Source: JAVVRI01 sp036654795
Lineage (GTDB): Bacteria; Bacteroidota; Bacteroidia; Bacteroidales; Tannerellaceae
Assembly (NCBI GenBank): GCA_036654795.1
Contig: JAVVRI010000002.1
Coordinates: 1 to 47,786, forward strand
Direction of reading: 5' to 3'
Length of the DNA stretch: 47,786 nt
The notes under the pieces are model-generated. The model saw only the letters and a program-made list of their open reading frames with translations. It was not told the origin of the DNA and searched no databases. Within the stretch, counting starts at the first letter, position 1, and every line of letters starts with the position of its first letter. Position numbers and translations under genes: made by a program. Shown piece by piece: positions 16,095 to 24,776 of this stretch.

Positions 16095-17171
16095 TTATTG
16101 CGTAATACCTAACATGGTTTGCATTTTGTATTCTGTCTCCTGCCACTCCGCGTTGAGGGTAGACGAGGCTAGTAGACCTCCGCCTGCGTAGAGCGTGAGT
16201 TGCCTTTGCCCGATGCACATGCAGCGCAGGTTGACGTAGAGGTCGGTGCGTCCCTCCGGCTCAAGCTGTCCGATGAAGCCTGAGTAGTAGCGGCGGTCGT
16301 ATCCCTCGTGACGGGTGATGAAGTGGTAGGCCTCCTCTTTGGGCAATCCGCATACGGCGGGTGTAGGATGGAGGAGGGCAAGGACGTCGCCCAATGTCCG
16401 GTTGTCCGGTAAGGCGAAATGGAAGTCGCTTCGTAGGTGTGCCAGCGCGGCGGCACGTACGGTGTAAGGCCCCTCTCGGGTGGGGCGGATGCCAAGTGTG
16501 GCAAGTTGCTCCTCAATGTAGGATGCCACGAGGCGCTGCTCTTCGCGGTTTTTGGTATCCCATTCCGTAGGCAAAATTTCGTCTGCGGCGAGGGGTTGTG
16601 TACCGGCTAGAGCGACGGTTTGCCAACGTCCGGCCTCACCGGACAGTAAAATCTCCGGTGTGCCGCCCAGCCATGTCCCGGCAATGGGCGTGTGGCAGAG
16701 GTACACGTAGGAGCGCGTGTATCTTTCCGATGCTGTGAAGAAGGCCTCTGCCGGTGAGAAGCCCTCTGTTCGCTTTATCGTGAGCTTTCGTGAGAGGACA
16801 AGCTTACGGAATCGGCCCTCCTTGACGGGGCGGATGAAGCGGGCGAAGGCGTCGGCGTAGGGGGTGGTCTCAGTCTCGTCGATCTCTTCTAGAGAGGTAG
16901 TGCCGTCATCCGATGTCTTTGCTGATTGTAGTTCGGTGATATCGGGACGGATCAGTAGGATGGGACAGTCTGCCGTCACCCGAAAGGGGGCGATGACGTA
17001 TCCGCTTTGTCCGTTTAGCTCCTCCATGCTGTTAAACAAACAGGCAGAACCGGAGGCTTGCATCACAAAGTGGGGTTGTTGTTCCCCTGGTTGTCTGTAG
17101 ATGGCAAAGCTGCGGTTCTGTCTGATCAAGGTGTCGATGACGCTTTGGTAGTGTGTCTCCTCTTGCGTCAT
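16095..17171 (-). CDS. menF: Isochorismate synthase
   Basis: This 358-residue chorismate-binding enzyme performs the first committed step from chorismate to isochorismate. C-terminal motifs are intact: FRKLVLSRKL, LLHPTPAVCGLPKEEA, DRRYYSGFIG and the final LYAGGGLLASSTLNAEWQET. An upstream in-frame ATG at 17249 lies inside the preceding gene. The ATG at 17171 shares ATGA with the stop of the HAD-hotdog gene and gives the expected N-terminus (MTQEETHYQSVID), so it is preferred. The 4-base overlap shows tight coupling. Confidence 0.94.
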   Translation of the reverse strand: MTQEETHYQSVIDTLIRQNRSFAIYRQPGEQQPHFVMQASGSACLFNSMEELNGQSGYVIAPFRVTADCPILLIRPDITELQSAKTSDDGTTSLEEIDETETTPYADAFARFIRPVKEGRFRKLVLSRKLTIKRTEGFSPAEAFFTASERYTRSYVYLCHTPIAGTWLGGTPEILLSGEAGRWQTVALAGTQPLAADEILPTEWDTKNREEQRLVASYIEEQLATLGIRPTREGPYTVRAAALAHLRSDFHFALPDNRTLGDVLALLHPTPAVCGLPKEEAYHFITRHEGYDRRYYSGFIGQLEPEGRTDLYVNLRCMCIGQRQLTLYAGGGLLASSTLNAEWQETEYKMQTMLGITQ

Positions 17172-18400
17172 CTCTTCTTTAGTATGCTGTTTACAACGCG
17201 TATGGAGGAGACTAGTTTGTCCGTGGAGGTAAAGACGTCGATGTTCCATACGTGCGAGGAGCGTCCTTTGTGGATGATGGTGCCGACGGCGCGTACGCTG
17301 TCTCCCTCGTGGGCGGAGGACATGTGGTTACCGCTGACCTGCATCCCTACGACAATCTCGTCTGGCTTGCAGAGGATCATGGAACCCAGTCCGGCAACGG
17401 TTTCGGCCAGTGCGAGGGTGGCGCCGCCGTGCAGGATGCCGAAGGGCTGGCGGGTACGCTCGTCCACCGGCATGGTTGCCTCCACACGCTCCTCGGAAGC
17501 GTAGGTATATTGGATGCCGAGATTGCCCATCAGGGCATGCTGTCCGCGTGCGTTTAGTTGGTCGAGTGGAATTTCGGCTGGGCGGATGCGGGCGATGACG
17601 GATTGTTCCACCGCCAAGGCTACACCGTCCATCTCGTTAGAGGCGGTGACGTAGTCGGCGCAAGCTTTTACCGAATCCTGTGCGTTTCCCATCGCGATAC
17701 CGAGGCCTGCTAGCTGAAGCATGCTGACGTCGCACACACCATCTCCGATGGCGATTACCTCTTCGGGCAGTACCTTGAGCATCTCCAGCAATACGCCGAG
17801 TGTGTTACCTTTATTTATGAAGGGGGGCACCACCTCGAGGAAGTAGGTTTCCGAGCGGAATACGTCCAAAGTACCGGCAAGGCGTTTAGCCCAATGGTTT
17901 TCCAATCCGAGGAGCAATTCCTCGTCGTCGCCCACCAGCACGCACTTGCAGGGCTCGAAGTCGATGGTCTCGGGGAAGTTCTCTGTCCGGACGATCTGCA
18001 TTTTGTTTAGTTCGGCCTCCTTTTGTATATGGGGGTTGTTCGGTTTGTCGGTGATGATGGAGTCTTTTAGGTAGGTAAAGATGGCGAAGTCGTTCTTTTT
18101 CGCCTTCTTGTCTATGTAAGGGAGCATCTCCCGATCAATTTTCTTTTCGAAAAGTAGGTCTCCTGTCTGTGCGTTCAGTATTTGCCCTCCGTTGTAGGAG
18201 AGGACAAAGCCGCCGTAGTGATGCAGTTCCAGCATCTGAGCCAGAGGCATGACGCCGTAGGTTGGCCGGCCGGAAGCCAGCACGATGTGTAGCCCCATTT
18301 GCTGTACTTTCAGCAGGGCAGCCAGTGTACGCGGGGTAATCTCTTTTTTGTCATTGAGCAATGTCCCGTCCACATCCAAAACTAATAACTTATACTTCAT
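17168..18400 (-). CDS. HAD phosphatase-hotdog thioesterase fusion, probable DHNA-CoA thioesterase
   Basis: This 410-residue two-domain protein begins with a Cof-type HAD hydrolase (about residues 1-265). It has D9/D11 in LDVDGTLL, S43 in LASGRP, K197 in INKGNT and the GDGVCD motif (219-224). A hotdog domain follows (about 285-410) with ILHGGATLALAE (322-333), HGG at 324-326 and E333. As first gene of the men operon it is the natural candidate for the DHNA-CoA thioesterase step; I recall such HAD-hotdog fusions being described from Bacteroides. The phosphatase substrate is unknown. The ATG at 18400 is chosen over 18541 because a TATATTTG promoter box lies between them and the longer frame would overlap the helicase gene. 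Confidence 0.88.
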   Translation of the reverse strand: MKYKLLVLDVDGTLLNDKKEITPRTLAALLKVQQMGLHIVLASGRPTYGVMPLAQMLELHHYGGFVLSYNGGQILNAQTGDLLFEKKIDREMLPYIDKKAKKNDFAIFTYLKDSIITDKPNNPHIQKEAELNKMQIVRTENFPETIDFEPCKCVLVGDDEELLLGLENHWAKRLAGTLDVFRSETYFLEVVPPFINKGNTLGVLLEMLKVLPEEVIAIGDGVCDVSMLQLAGLGIAMGNAQDSVKACADYVTASNEMDGVALAVEQSVIARIRPAEIPLDQLNARGQHALMGNLGIQYTYASEERVEATMPVDERTRQPFGILHGGATLALAETVAGLGSMILCKPDEIVVGMQVSGNHMSSAHEGDSVRAVGTIIHKGRSSHVWNIDVFTSTDKLVSSIRVVNSILKKR

Positions 18401-18426
18401 AACCTTTGTGTTTTTATAATCCGATA

Positions 18427-18434
18427 CAAATATA
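18427..18434 (-). promoter_or_regulatory. Promoter -7 box of the men operon
   Basis: The minus strand reads TATATTTG, a perfect TAnnTTTG box, 26 bases before the ATG of the HAD-hotdog gene. It lies in the 97-base gap after the helicase stop, so the men operon can be transcribed independently of the helicase. No clear -33 element is visible. Confidence 0.55.
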
Positions 18435-18497
18435 CAGAATGTTTTTTCCCTCTTTTCTATCTTGGCGCGGTTTTGTTTGAAATAGTCTGCTTCCGGA

Positions 18498-20387
18498 TTA
18501 CAGTCCGGCGATGTAGGCATAGAGCTCGCGATAGAAAGCATGGCGTGTCAGGGTGGTAGCGTCTCCGATGATGATGAGCTTCATGCGGGCACGGGTGATG
18601 GCTACGTTCATCCGGCGTAGGTCGCCTAAGAAGCCGATCTGCCCCTGCTCGTTCGAGCGGACGAGGCTGATGAGGATCACGTCTCGCTCCTGTCCCTGAA
18701 AGCCGTCCACGGTATGGATAGTGATGAGGCGGCGCAGAGGTTTGAAGAAGTCGTTTGAGCGGATCAGGTTGCGAAGGTAATGCACCTGTGCTTTGTAAGG
18801 AGAGATGAGGCCGAAGTCGATGCCTTCGTCCAATACACGTTCCTTGCCGATCTTTTCTACATAACTTTTAAGGTTGCTGACCAGTTGCTCTGCTTCGGTC
18901 TTGTTGAGGCGGCTCATGCCTTCGCCCTGCTGCTGTTCGCCGGTGTCGTCCGTATCGGTGTTGGTGTCGATCCAGACCATCGGGGTGTCGTATTCTAGGA
19001 TGCCGCGATGTTTCACCTCAGGTGCCGACTGTAGCTTGCCGTGATAGAACCAGCGGGAGGGAAAGCGCATGATGTCATCGTGCATGCGATATTGTACGGT
19101 CAGTAACGAGACGACTTCGGGTTTGCCTGTCGCCACCTTCTCCAGCAGTGTGTGATCCAATCCGCCGCGGGCGGCTTCTATACATTTAATAGTAGGGGGG
19201 AGCTGCTGATGGTCGCCTGCTAGGATAACGCGGTCGGCCTTGCCGATGCCGATCCAGCAAGCAGCCTCCAGCGCTTGTGCCGCTTCGTCAATAAAGAGGG
19301 TGCTAAAGTGGCGGTTGGTAAGCACGCGGTTGGCGGCTCCGACGAGGGTGCAGGCTATTACGCGTGCTTCGTTGAAGAGGTCGTTGTCTATCTGTACCTC
19401 CAGTTCCGTTGCGCGAAAGCGAAGGCGCGAGAGGCGGTTACGTGCTGTCTCTCGTTCGCCGGCACTCTTGCGGCGGAGGGCAGACTGCGTTTCGCGGATG
19501 GCTTTGCGGATGCTCCATAGCTCGGCGTAGTCGGGATGCGCTTCGAAACGCTTTTCGTAGGTAAAGGAGAGCATTTTGTCGTTTACCCGCGTGGGGTTTC
19601 CGATGCGGAGGACAGGGATGCCGCGGTCGGTCAGTTTCTCGGCGATCCAGTCTACCGCTGTGTTGCTCTGTGCGCAGACGATCACTTGGTTTTCGCGGTG
19701 AAGGGTTTCGTAGATAGCCTCGACGAGGGTTGTGGTCTTACCCGTTCCCGGAGGACCGTGTACGATGGCGACATCCTTGGCTGCCAGTACTTGGTTGACG
19801 GCTGCGTCCTGTGTGGCGTTTAACCAAGGGAAGCGGACGGGGAAGAGGCTTCGCTGTTCCGCCGGTAGGCGTCCCAAGAGCACTTCGCGGAGGTGAGCCA
19901 AGCGACCTTCCTTTGCCTTCATCACTTCGCTGAGGGCAGCAAACATGGTGGTGTAGCTGGTCTCGTCGAAGTAGAGCTGCACACCCAGATCGCGTGTGGC
20001 GGTTACTTCCGCCAGAGCTGCGGGGGCGGGAAGGGCTACGACCATCCGGTCTTCTTGCACGTAGCTGATGGTTGCCGTAAAGTTCAGGTAGCGCAGTTTG
20101 CCTCCCGTATCGGTGGTAAAGAAGCAGACGGGGCGGCCATATTCGAAGTTGTGTTCTATCTCTCTGTCCTCCCTTCTTTCTATCTCGACTACCAACTGGT
20201 TCAAGGAGTTGTAGTAACTTCGCCCAAGCAGGACGGGATGCCAGCAGACGCCCTGTTGTTTCTTCTTTAGGATACCGGTGCGCTCGGACTGTTGGCGGTA
20301 GGTTTCCTTCTCGTAGGCATATTCTTGTTGCAGGAGTTTGTGCTGTCGTTGCAAGTCAGCCAGAGGTGGAAGTATATGATTTGTCAT
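18498..20387 (-). CDS. SF1-type DNA/RNA helicase (IGHMBP2/Upf1-like)
   Basis: This 629-residue helicase has an N-terminal OB/beta-barrel-like region (about residues 1-165) with a coiled segment. A superfamily 1B ATPase core follows: Walker A GPPGTGKTTTLVEA (about 215), Q and Ia blocks VCAQSNTAVDWI, the DEAA box LFIDEAAQALEAA, motif III LAGDHQQLPPTI, motif V VDGFQGQERDVILISLVRS and motif VI NVAITRARMKLIIIG. Relatives unwind RNA-DNA or DNA duplexes 5' to 3'. It is divergent from the gene at 20475 with promoters for both sides in the 87-base spacer, and upstream of the men operon without functional linkage that I can see. Confidence 0.9.
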   Translation of the reverse strand: MTNHILPPLADLQRQHKLLQQEYAYEKETYRQQSERTGILKKKQQGVCWHPVLLGRSYYNSLNQLVVEIERREDREIEHNFEYGRPVCFFTTDTGGKLRYLNFTATISYVQEDRMVVALPAPAALAEVTATRDLGVQLYFDETSYTTMFAALSEVMKAKEGRLAHLREVLLGRLPAEQRSLFPVRFPWLNATQDAAVNQVLAAKDVAIVHGPPGTGKTTTLVEAIYETLHRENQVIVCAQSNTAVDWIAEKLTDRGIPVLRIGNPTRVNDKMLSFTYEKRFEAHPDYAELWSIRKAIRETQSALRRKSAGERETARNRLSRLRFRATELEVQIDNDLFNEARVIACTLVGAANRVLTNRHFSTLFIDEAAQALEAACWIGIGKADRVILAGDHQQLPPTIKCIEAARGGLDHTLLEKVATGKPEVVSLLTVQYRMHDDIMRFPSRWFYHGKLQSAPEVKHRGILEYDTPMVWIDTNTDTDDTGEQQQGEGMSRLNKTEAEQLVSNLKSYVEKIGKERVLDEGIDFGLISPYKAQVHYLRNLIRSNDFFKPLRRLITIHTVDGFQGQERDVILISLVRSNEQGQIGFLGDLRRMNVAITRARMKLIIIGDATTLTRHAFYRELYAYIAGL

Positions 20388-20413
20388 TCGATGGATGCTT
20401 TTGTTTCAGCAGA

Positions 20414-20421
20414 CAAAAGTA
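20414..20421 (-). promoter_or_regulatory. Promoter -7 box for the helicase gene
   Basis: The minus strand reads TACTTTTG (TAnnTTTG), 26 bases before the ATG at 20387. Confidence 0.45.
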
Positions 20422-20433
20422 CGAATAATTCAT

Positions 20434-20441
20434 TATCTTTG
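20434..20441 (+). promoter_or_regulatory. Promoter -7 box for the cysteine desulfidase-like gene
   Basis: TATCTTTG matches TAnnTTTG and lies 33 bases before the ATG at 20475, close to the divergent helicase box. Confidence 0.5.
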
Positions 20442-20474
20442 CCGTCAGATTAATCAACGTAAAACGTCGTAACC

Positions 20475-21764
20475 ATGGATAATACTACAAAAGCACAAAT
20501 CATTGCGCTTATTCACCGGGAAGTGATCCCCGCAATTGGCTGTACCGAGCCGATTGCCGTAGCACTAGCTGCCGCCAAAGCAGCCGAAGTATTAGGTGTT
20601 TGTCCGGAAAGGACAGAAGTTCTCCTCAGTGCCAATATTCTTAAAAATGCGATGGGCGTAGGTATTCCCGGAACAGGGATGGTGGGTCTTCCCATTGCCA
20701 TCGCCTTAGGCTCCATCATTGGTAAATCAGCATATGGTCTGGAGGTGTTGCGCGATATGAATCCGGAAGGGCTGGTGGCTGCCAAAGCAATGGTAACATC
20801 TAAAAACATCCATATTTCGCTCAAGGAAGAGGTGGACAAGCTCTACATCGAAGTGCATAGCTATGCCGGGACGGATCATGCTTGCGCCATCATCAGCCAC
20901 GAACATACACATATTATATATGTAGAAAAGAACGGAGTCGTGCTGACCGACCTGCGCCAGTCCTCCACCACTACCCATGAGGAGAGTGAAGATGATGCGC
21001 TCAAACTCTCGTTCGACGTCGTCTATCAGTTTGCTACCGAAATGCCGTTAGACGAGATTGCTTTTATTCGCCACACTGCCGAGGTGAATAAAAGTGCTGC
21101 TCAGGCCTCTATGAAGGGACATTTCGGTCATGCGGTAAGCAAAACCGTCTCTGGCGCATTCGGCCGTAAGTTTATGGGCGACTCCCCTTATACCCACATG
21201 CTGATTCTGACCGCTGCCGCTTGCGATGCCCGTATGGACGGTGCTATGATCCCTGTTATGAGTAACTCCGGTAGCGGCAATCAAGGCATTGCCGCCACGT
21301 TGCCGGTCGTTTCGTTTGCCGAAGATATGCACGCCTCCGAGGAACAGTTGACGCGCGCCCTGATGTTGAGCCATCTGATGGTGATTTATATCAAGCAAAG
21401 CTTGGGGCGCCTATCCGCTCTATGCGGCTGCGTGGTGGCAGCTACGGGTGCTAGTTGTGGCATCACCTACCTGATGGGGGGGAGTTGTGCGCAAGTGTCC
21501 TATGCCATTAAAAATATGATTGGTAATATCACCGGCATGATCTGCGATGGCGCCAAGCCCAGTTGCGCCATGAAGGTATCCAGCGGCGTATCCACCGCCA
21601 TGCTTTCCGCCCTGATGGCGATGGAAAACAAAGTGGTCACCTCTGTAGAAGGCATTATTGATGAGAGTGTAGATAAATCTATCCTTAACCTAACTTCCAT
21701 CGGCTCTGTCGGCATGGAAGGAACAGATCGGTTGGTACTGGATATTATGACCAGCAAAAACTAA
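20475..21764 (+). CDS. L-cysteine desulfidase / L-serine dehydratase alpha-like protein (UPF0597)
   Basis: This 429-residue cytoplasmic protein belongs to the UPF0597/CyuA family, related to the iron-sulfur serine dehydratase alpha chain. It shows the family N-terminus with C23 in IGCTEPIAVALAAAKAA, the Gly-rich VGIPGTGMVG (about residues 57-66), and SNSGSGNQGIAATLP. A Cys-rich C-terminal half follows (LCGCVVAATGASCGITYLMGG, then ICDGAKPSCAMKV) that could hold a 4Fe-4S cluster. The likely reaction is breakdown of L-cysteine to pyruvate, ammonia and sulfide, or L-serine deamination; the sequence cannot decide between them. It is a single-gene unit with its own promoter box. A 41-nt 3' element and a 22-bp palindrome array follow. 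Confidence 0.85.
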   Translation: MDNTTKAQIIALIHREVIPAIGCTEPIAVALAAAKAAEVLGVCPERTEVLLSANILKNAMGVGIPGTGMVGLPIAIALGSIIGKSAYGLEVLRDMNPEGLVAAKAMVTSKNIHISLKEEVDKLYIEVHSYAGTDHACAIISHEHTHIIYVEKNGVVLTDLRQSSTTTHEESEDDALKLSFDVVYQFATEMPLDEIAFIRHTAEVNKSAAQASMKGHFGHAVSKTVSGAFGRKFMGDSPYTHMLILTAAACDARMDGAMIPVMSNSGSGNQGIAATLPVVSFAEDMHASEEQLTRALMLSHLMVIYIKQSLGRLSALCGCVVAATGASCGITYLMGGSCAQVSYAIKNMIGNITGMICDGAKPSCAMKVSSGVSTAMLSALMAMENKVVTSVEGIIDESVDKSILNLTSIGSVGMEGTDRLVLDIMTSKN

Positions 21765-21783
21765 GGACTCATTCATTCATTTG

Positions 21784-21824
21784 TCCGAACGATTAGTACT
21801 TTCGATACCAATAGTTAGTTCAAA
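21784..21824 (+). repeat. 41-nt intergenic element, copy 2
   Basis: This matches 37 of 41 positions of the reverse complement of 11479-11519. It starts 19 bases past the stop of the cysteine desulfidase-like gene, in the same orientation relative to its upstream gene as the menE copy. GAACGATTAGT at 21787 recurs as CAATAGTTAGT at 21809, a 22-bp spacing. Confidence 0.85.
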
Positions 21825-21849
21825 TTATTACGTATTATTATGCGTTTGG

Positions 21850-21937
21850 GCAAGCTCGAAATCTATTTTGAGCAGGCTCAAAATTAAATTCAAGCATGGT
21901 GAAAATCAATTACGAGCTGGCTCAAAAGCATAATAGT
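21850..21937. repeat. Four-unit array with exact 22-bp period
   Basis: Units begin at 21850, 21872, 21894 and 21916, exactly 22 bp apart, each starting GC(A/T)(A/G/T)G and continuing with an A/T-rich tail. The best palindrome, TTTTGAGCAGGCTCAAAA (21866-21883), has perfect 8-bp arms around AG; the unit starting at 21916 contains GAGC-TG-GCTC. The array fills part of the 362-base spacer upstream of the IclR gene. Sequence differs from the 2711-2792 array, but period and layout are the same. Confidence 0.85.
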
Positions 21938-22025
21938 ATATAGGCAAAAAGGTAAAACATCCTATCTTTTTCATTAAATTTTAGCGTGGTTGCTCTCTAT
22001 CCAATGGGGATGTTAAATTAATTAG

Positions 22026-22063
22026 TGTATGCTATACAACACACTTAACGTATTTTTGCATAC
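22026..22063 (+). promoter_or_regulatory. Promoter box and palindromes upstream of the IclR locus
   Basis: TATTTTTG at 22051-22058 is a TAnnTTTG box about 70 bases before the IclR ATG. Just upstream, TGTAT-GCT-ATACA (22026-22038) is a short palindrome, and GTATGC (22027-22032) is mirrored by GCATAC (22058-22063), which overlaps the box. This is a plausible operator for autoregulation by the IclR protein; that role is inferred only. Confidence 0.4.
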
Positions 22064-22126
22064 TTCTTGCACATCTTTAATCGTCTGCTCTTATATTTGA
22101 TATAAATCTGAAACATTATTTCATAT

Positions 22127-22936
22127 ATGGAAAGCACTGTGTTAAATGTGGAAAAGACGGATGAAAGCTATAAGGTGCCTAATCTGGAAAAAGGTATCGC
22201 TGTGCTGGAGTATTTGTCGCTCCATCCAGCAGGAGAAACTTTGCAGGAAATTAAGTCTGTGCTCGATATATCCCAAACAACTGCCTACCGTATATTAAAT
22301 ACGTTGGTTCGTTTGAATTATCTATTGTATAATGAAGACACCAAGCGTTACAGCCTTTCTCGCAAGATGCTTACGCTGGGTTTCCGGTCGCTGAATGAAC
22401 ATAATTTGCTTGAAACTGTTTTGCCTCGTTTACGCGATTTACGTGATGCTGTAAAGGAAACAGCTTGTTTCGGTGTGCTGGGAAATGAAAAGGGGATTTT
22501 TATTGAACAGGCGCAAGGACACCATACTTTTCGTTTTGTGCTTTCTCCCGGCAAACCGTTCGATTTGCATTGTTCTGCTCCCGGCAAAGCCATCATGGCT
22601 TACCTCCCGAACACAGTGCGCGATCGCTATCTTTCTATCATGGAGTTTACTCCTTATAATAGCCGCACGATTACTACCCAAGAAGCCTATTTGAAAGAAC
22701 TAGAACAGGTGCGCAAGCTTGGTTATTCGATGGATAACGAGGAGGAGCTGAATGGCGTGATTTGCATTGGTGCGCCGATTTTTAATTATACCGGTTACCC
22801 GTGCGGTGCTATTTGGATATCAGGTCCGAAAGATCGTCTGACGAAGGAGGTAATCCGCGCTTCTTCCCAGCAGATAAAAGAGGTTGCTAATACTATTTCT
22901 ACGGAATTAGGTTACGGTAAAATATATAAGAAATAA
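22127..22936 (+). CDS. IclR-family transcriptional regulator
   Basis: This 269-residue regulator has an N-terminal winged helix-turn-helix at about residues 20-85 (LEKGIAVLEYLS, LQEIKSVLDISQTTAYRILNTL). The IclR effector-binding GAF-like domain follows at about 95-265, with the conserved CSAPGKAIMAYLP, EELNGVICIGAPIF and AIWISGP segments. IclR proteins usually sense a small metabolite of the pathway they control. The gene is first in a plus-strand run; the cytochrome gene starts 19 bases after its stop, so this is the obvious local regulator of the redox/sugar locus. Confidence 0.93.
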   Translation: MESTVLNVEKTDESYKVPNLEKGIAVLEYLSLHPAGETLQEIKSVLDISQTTAYRILNTLVRLNYLLYNEDTKRYSLSRKMLTLGFRSLNEHNLLETVLPRLRDLRDAVKETACFGVLGNEKGIFIEQAQGHHTFRFVLSPGKPFDLHCSAPGKAIMAYLPNTVRDRYLSIMEFTPYNSRTITTQEAYLKELEQVRKLGYSMDNEEELNGVICIGAPIFNYTGYPCGAIWISGPKDRLTKEVIRASSQQIKEVANTISTELGYGKIYKK

Positions 22937-22955
22937 CACACAATACACTAGTATC

Positions 22956-24734
22956 ATGAACACACGAAAATATATAAGAACACAGTTGATTACGGCCTGC
23001 TTGATTGGCTTGTCTGTTGCTTTTGCAGCGGCGGGCAATCCTCCATTGTTTACTACGGACGTGGTGCTGAATGCGAAAGGGGAGATGCTTTTTGCACAAA
23101 AAGGTACAAAACGGATAGATGTTTTTTCAACAGACGGAAAAACATTGTTGCGTTCTTATCCGCTGGACGAAGCTCCTACGGGTATTCTTTTGGATGGAGA
23201 CAAGGCGTATGTAACCACCTTTGGCTCTACAGGGCATTTGCAGATTCTGTTGTTGGAGACGGGTAGGGTAGAGGCTTCCATCCATACTGGCTCCGGCTCC
23301 TGTCACCCGATGTTTGGGGTGGACAAGAAAAAAATCTATGTCTGCAACCAGTTTGATAACAATGTGGTAGAAGTGGATTTGGCTCAGCGTAAAGTGGTGC
23401 GTAGTGCCAAGGTGCTGCGCGAACCCAAATCGGCTGTGCTTAGCAAAGATGGCAAATATATGTTTGTGCCCAACTTCCTGCCTGCCCAGCGTGCGGATTT
23501 GGATGTGGTCGCTGCGGCCGTCTCGGTTATTAAAATGGATGACTTCACTAAGGTAAAAGATATTCCGTTGGCAAATGGTAGCAATGCTTTGCGTGGTATT
23601 TGTATCACGCCGGATGGGAAGTATATTTATGTATCCCATAATTTGGGACGTTTCACCGTTCCGACCTCGCAGTTGCAACAAGGATGGATGAACACGAGTG
23701 CATTTAGTGTGATCGATGTCGCTGCTCAGTCGTTTGTCGGAGCCGTTCTGGTGGATGAGCCGGATCGTGGTGCAGCCGGTATATGGAGCATCGCTTGTAA
23801 CAACGAAAAGATATTTATCAGCCATAGTGGTACGCATGAGATTAGCGTGATTGATCATCAAGCTATGCTCGAACGGTTCCTTGCATATAAGGATAAAAGC
23901 CGTTTGGATTATGATTTGAACTTTCTATACGGTTTGCGTGAACGAATACCGGTTAGCGGTAATGGTCCGCGTTGTCTGCTTCTGGCAGGCAATCAACTGA
24001 TTGTTCCTACTTACTTTGCCGATGTGCTCAATGTGATGGATATTCAAACAAACGTAATGAAGTCTGTCGAGTTGAATCCCGGTCGTACGGAAACAGAGGA
24101 ACAGAAAGGTGAAAAATATTTTAATGATGCGATGAACTGCTTTCAAGGCTGGCAGAGTTGTAACGGATGCCATCCCGGCGATGCGCGTACCGATGGGATG
24201 AACTGGGACTTGATGAATGATGGTGTGGGTAATTCGAAAAACTGTAAAAGTATGCTTTATAGCCATGTTACGCCGCGTAACATGATTTCCGGTATTCGCG
24301 CTTCGGCTGAATTGGCTGTACGTGCCGGATTCAAATTTATCCAATTTTATGAAGTTTCTGAGGAGCAAGCCGCCGCGGTGGATGCCTACATGAAGGCTTT
24401 GCGCCCTGTGCCCAGTCCTTACTTGGTGAACGGTGAATTGTCGGACAAGGCAAAAGAGGGACGTAAGATATTTGATAAGCTCAAGTGTGGCGAGTGTCAT
24501 AGCGGTCCTTACTTTACCGACCTAAAGATGCACCGTATTGGTGAAAACGTGGAGTTCGAAGAGGGATGGGATACCCCTACGTTGGTTGAAGTATGGCGCA
24601 CGGCTCCCTACCTGTTTAATGGTCGGGCAGCCACGATGGAAGAGGTGTTTAGCGTTCATAAACACGGCATCGAAAAGAAGCGGGTTTCAAATAAAGAGAT
24701 AGAAGCATTAACAGAATATGTAAATTCACTTTAA
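22956..24734 (+). CDS. Exported beta-propeller / di-heme cytochrome c protein
   Basis: This 592-residue protein has a signal peptide at residues 1-27. A YncE-like seven-bladed propeller occupies about 30-375, with repeats such as GDKAYVTTFG, KKIYVCNQFDNNVVEVDL and DGKYIYVSHN. A C-terminal di-heme domain (about 380-592) has CNGCH at 402-406 and CGECH at 511-515. It ends with the MauG/cytochrome c peroxidase signature WDTPTLVEVWRTAPYLFNGRAATMEEV. The fold suggests a periplasmic peroxidase-like or oxidase-like enzyme, or an electron-transfer partner. The propeller could bind a substrate or another protein. C-type cytochromes are sparse in Bacteroides, so it probably works with the HzsA-like fusion and CcsBA encoded downstream. 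The exact reaction is unknown. Confidence 0.85.
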   Translation: MNTRKYIRTQLITACLIGLSVAFAAAGNPPLFTTDVVLNAKGEMLFAQKGTKRIDVFSTDGKTLLRSYPLDEAPTGILLDGDKAYVTTFGSTGHLQILLLETGRVEASIHTGSGSCHPMFGVDKKKIYVCNQFDNNVVEVDLAQRKVVRSAKVLREPKSAVLSKDGKYMFVPNFLPAQRADLDVVAAAVSVIKMDDFTKVKDIPLANGSNALRGICITPDGKYIYVSHNLGRFTVPTSQLQQGWMNTSAFSVIDVAAQSFVGAVLVDEPDRGAAGIWSIACNNEKIFISHSGTHEISVIDHQAMLERFLAYKDKSRLDYDLNFLYGLRERIPVSGNGPRCLLLAGNQLIVPTYFADVLNVMDIQTNVMKSVELNPGRTETEEQKGEKYFNDAMNCFQGWQSCNGCHPGDARTDGMNWDLMNDGVGNSKNCKSMLYSHVTPRNMISGIRASAELAVRAGFKFIQFYEVSEEQAAAVDAYMKALRPVPSPYLVNGELSDKAKEGRKIFDKLKCGECHSGPYFTDLKMHRIGENVEFEEGWDTPTLVEVWRTAPYLFNGRAATMEEVFSVHKHGIEKKRVSNKEIEALTEYVNSL

Positions 24735-24776
24735 AAACAAAGACGGGCTAATACTGTTAGTACCTCCAAAAGGAAT

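Noticed and set aside
17172..17249. Upstream start of menF at 17249
   Set aside because: The extra 26 residues lie inside the preceding gene and do not resemble MenF; the ATGA overlap at 17168-17171 is the natural junction.
18401..18541. Upstream start of the HAD-hotdog protein at 18541
   Set aside because: It would overlap the helicase coding end, and a promoter box lies between it and the ATG at 18400.
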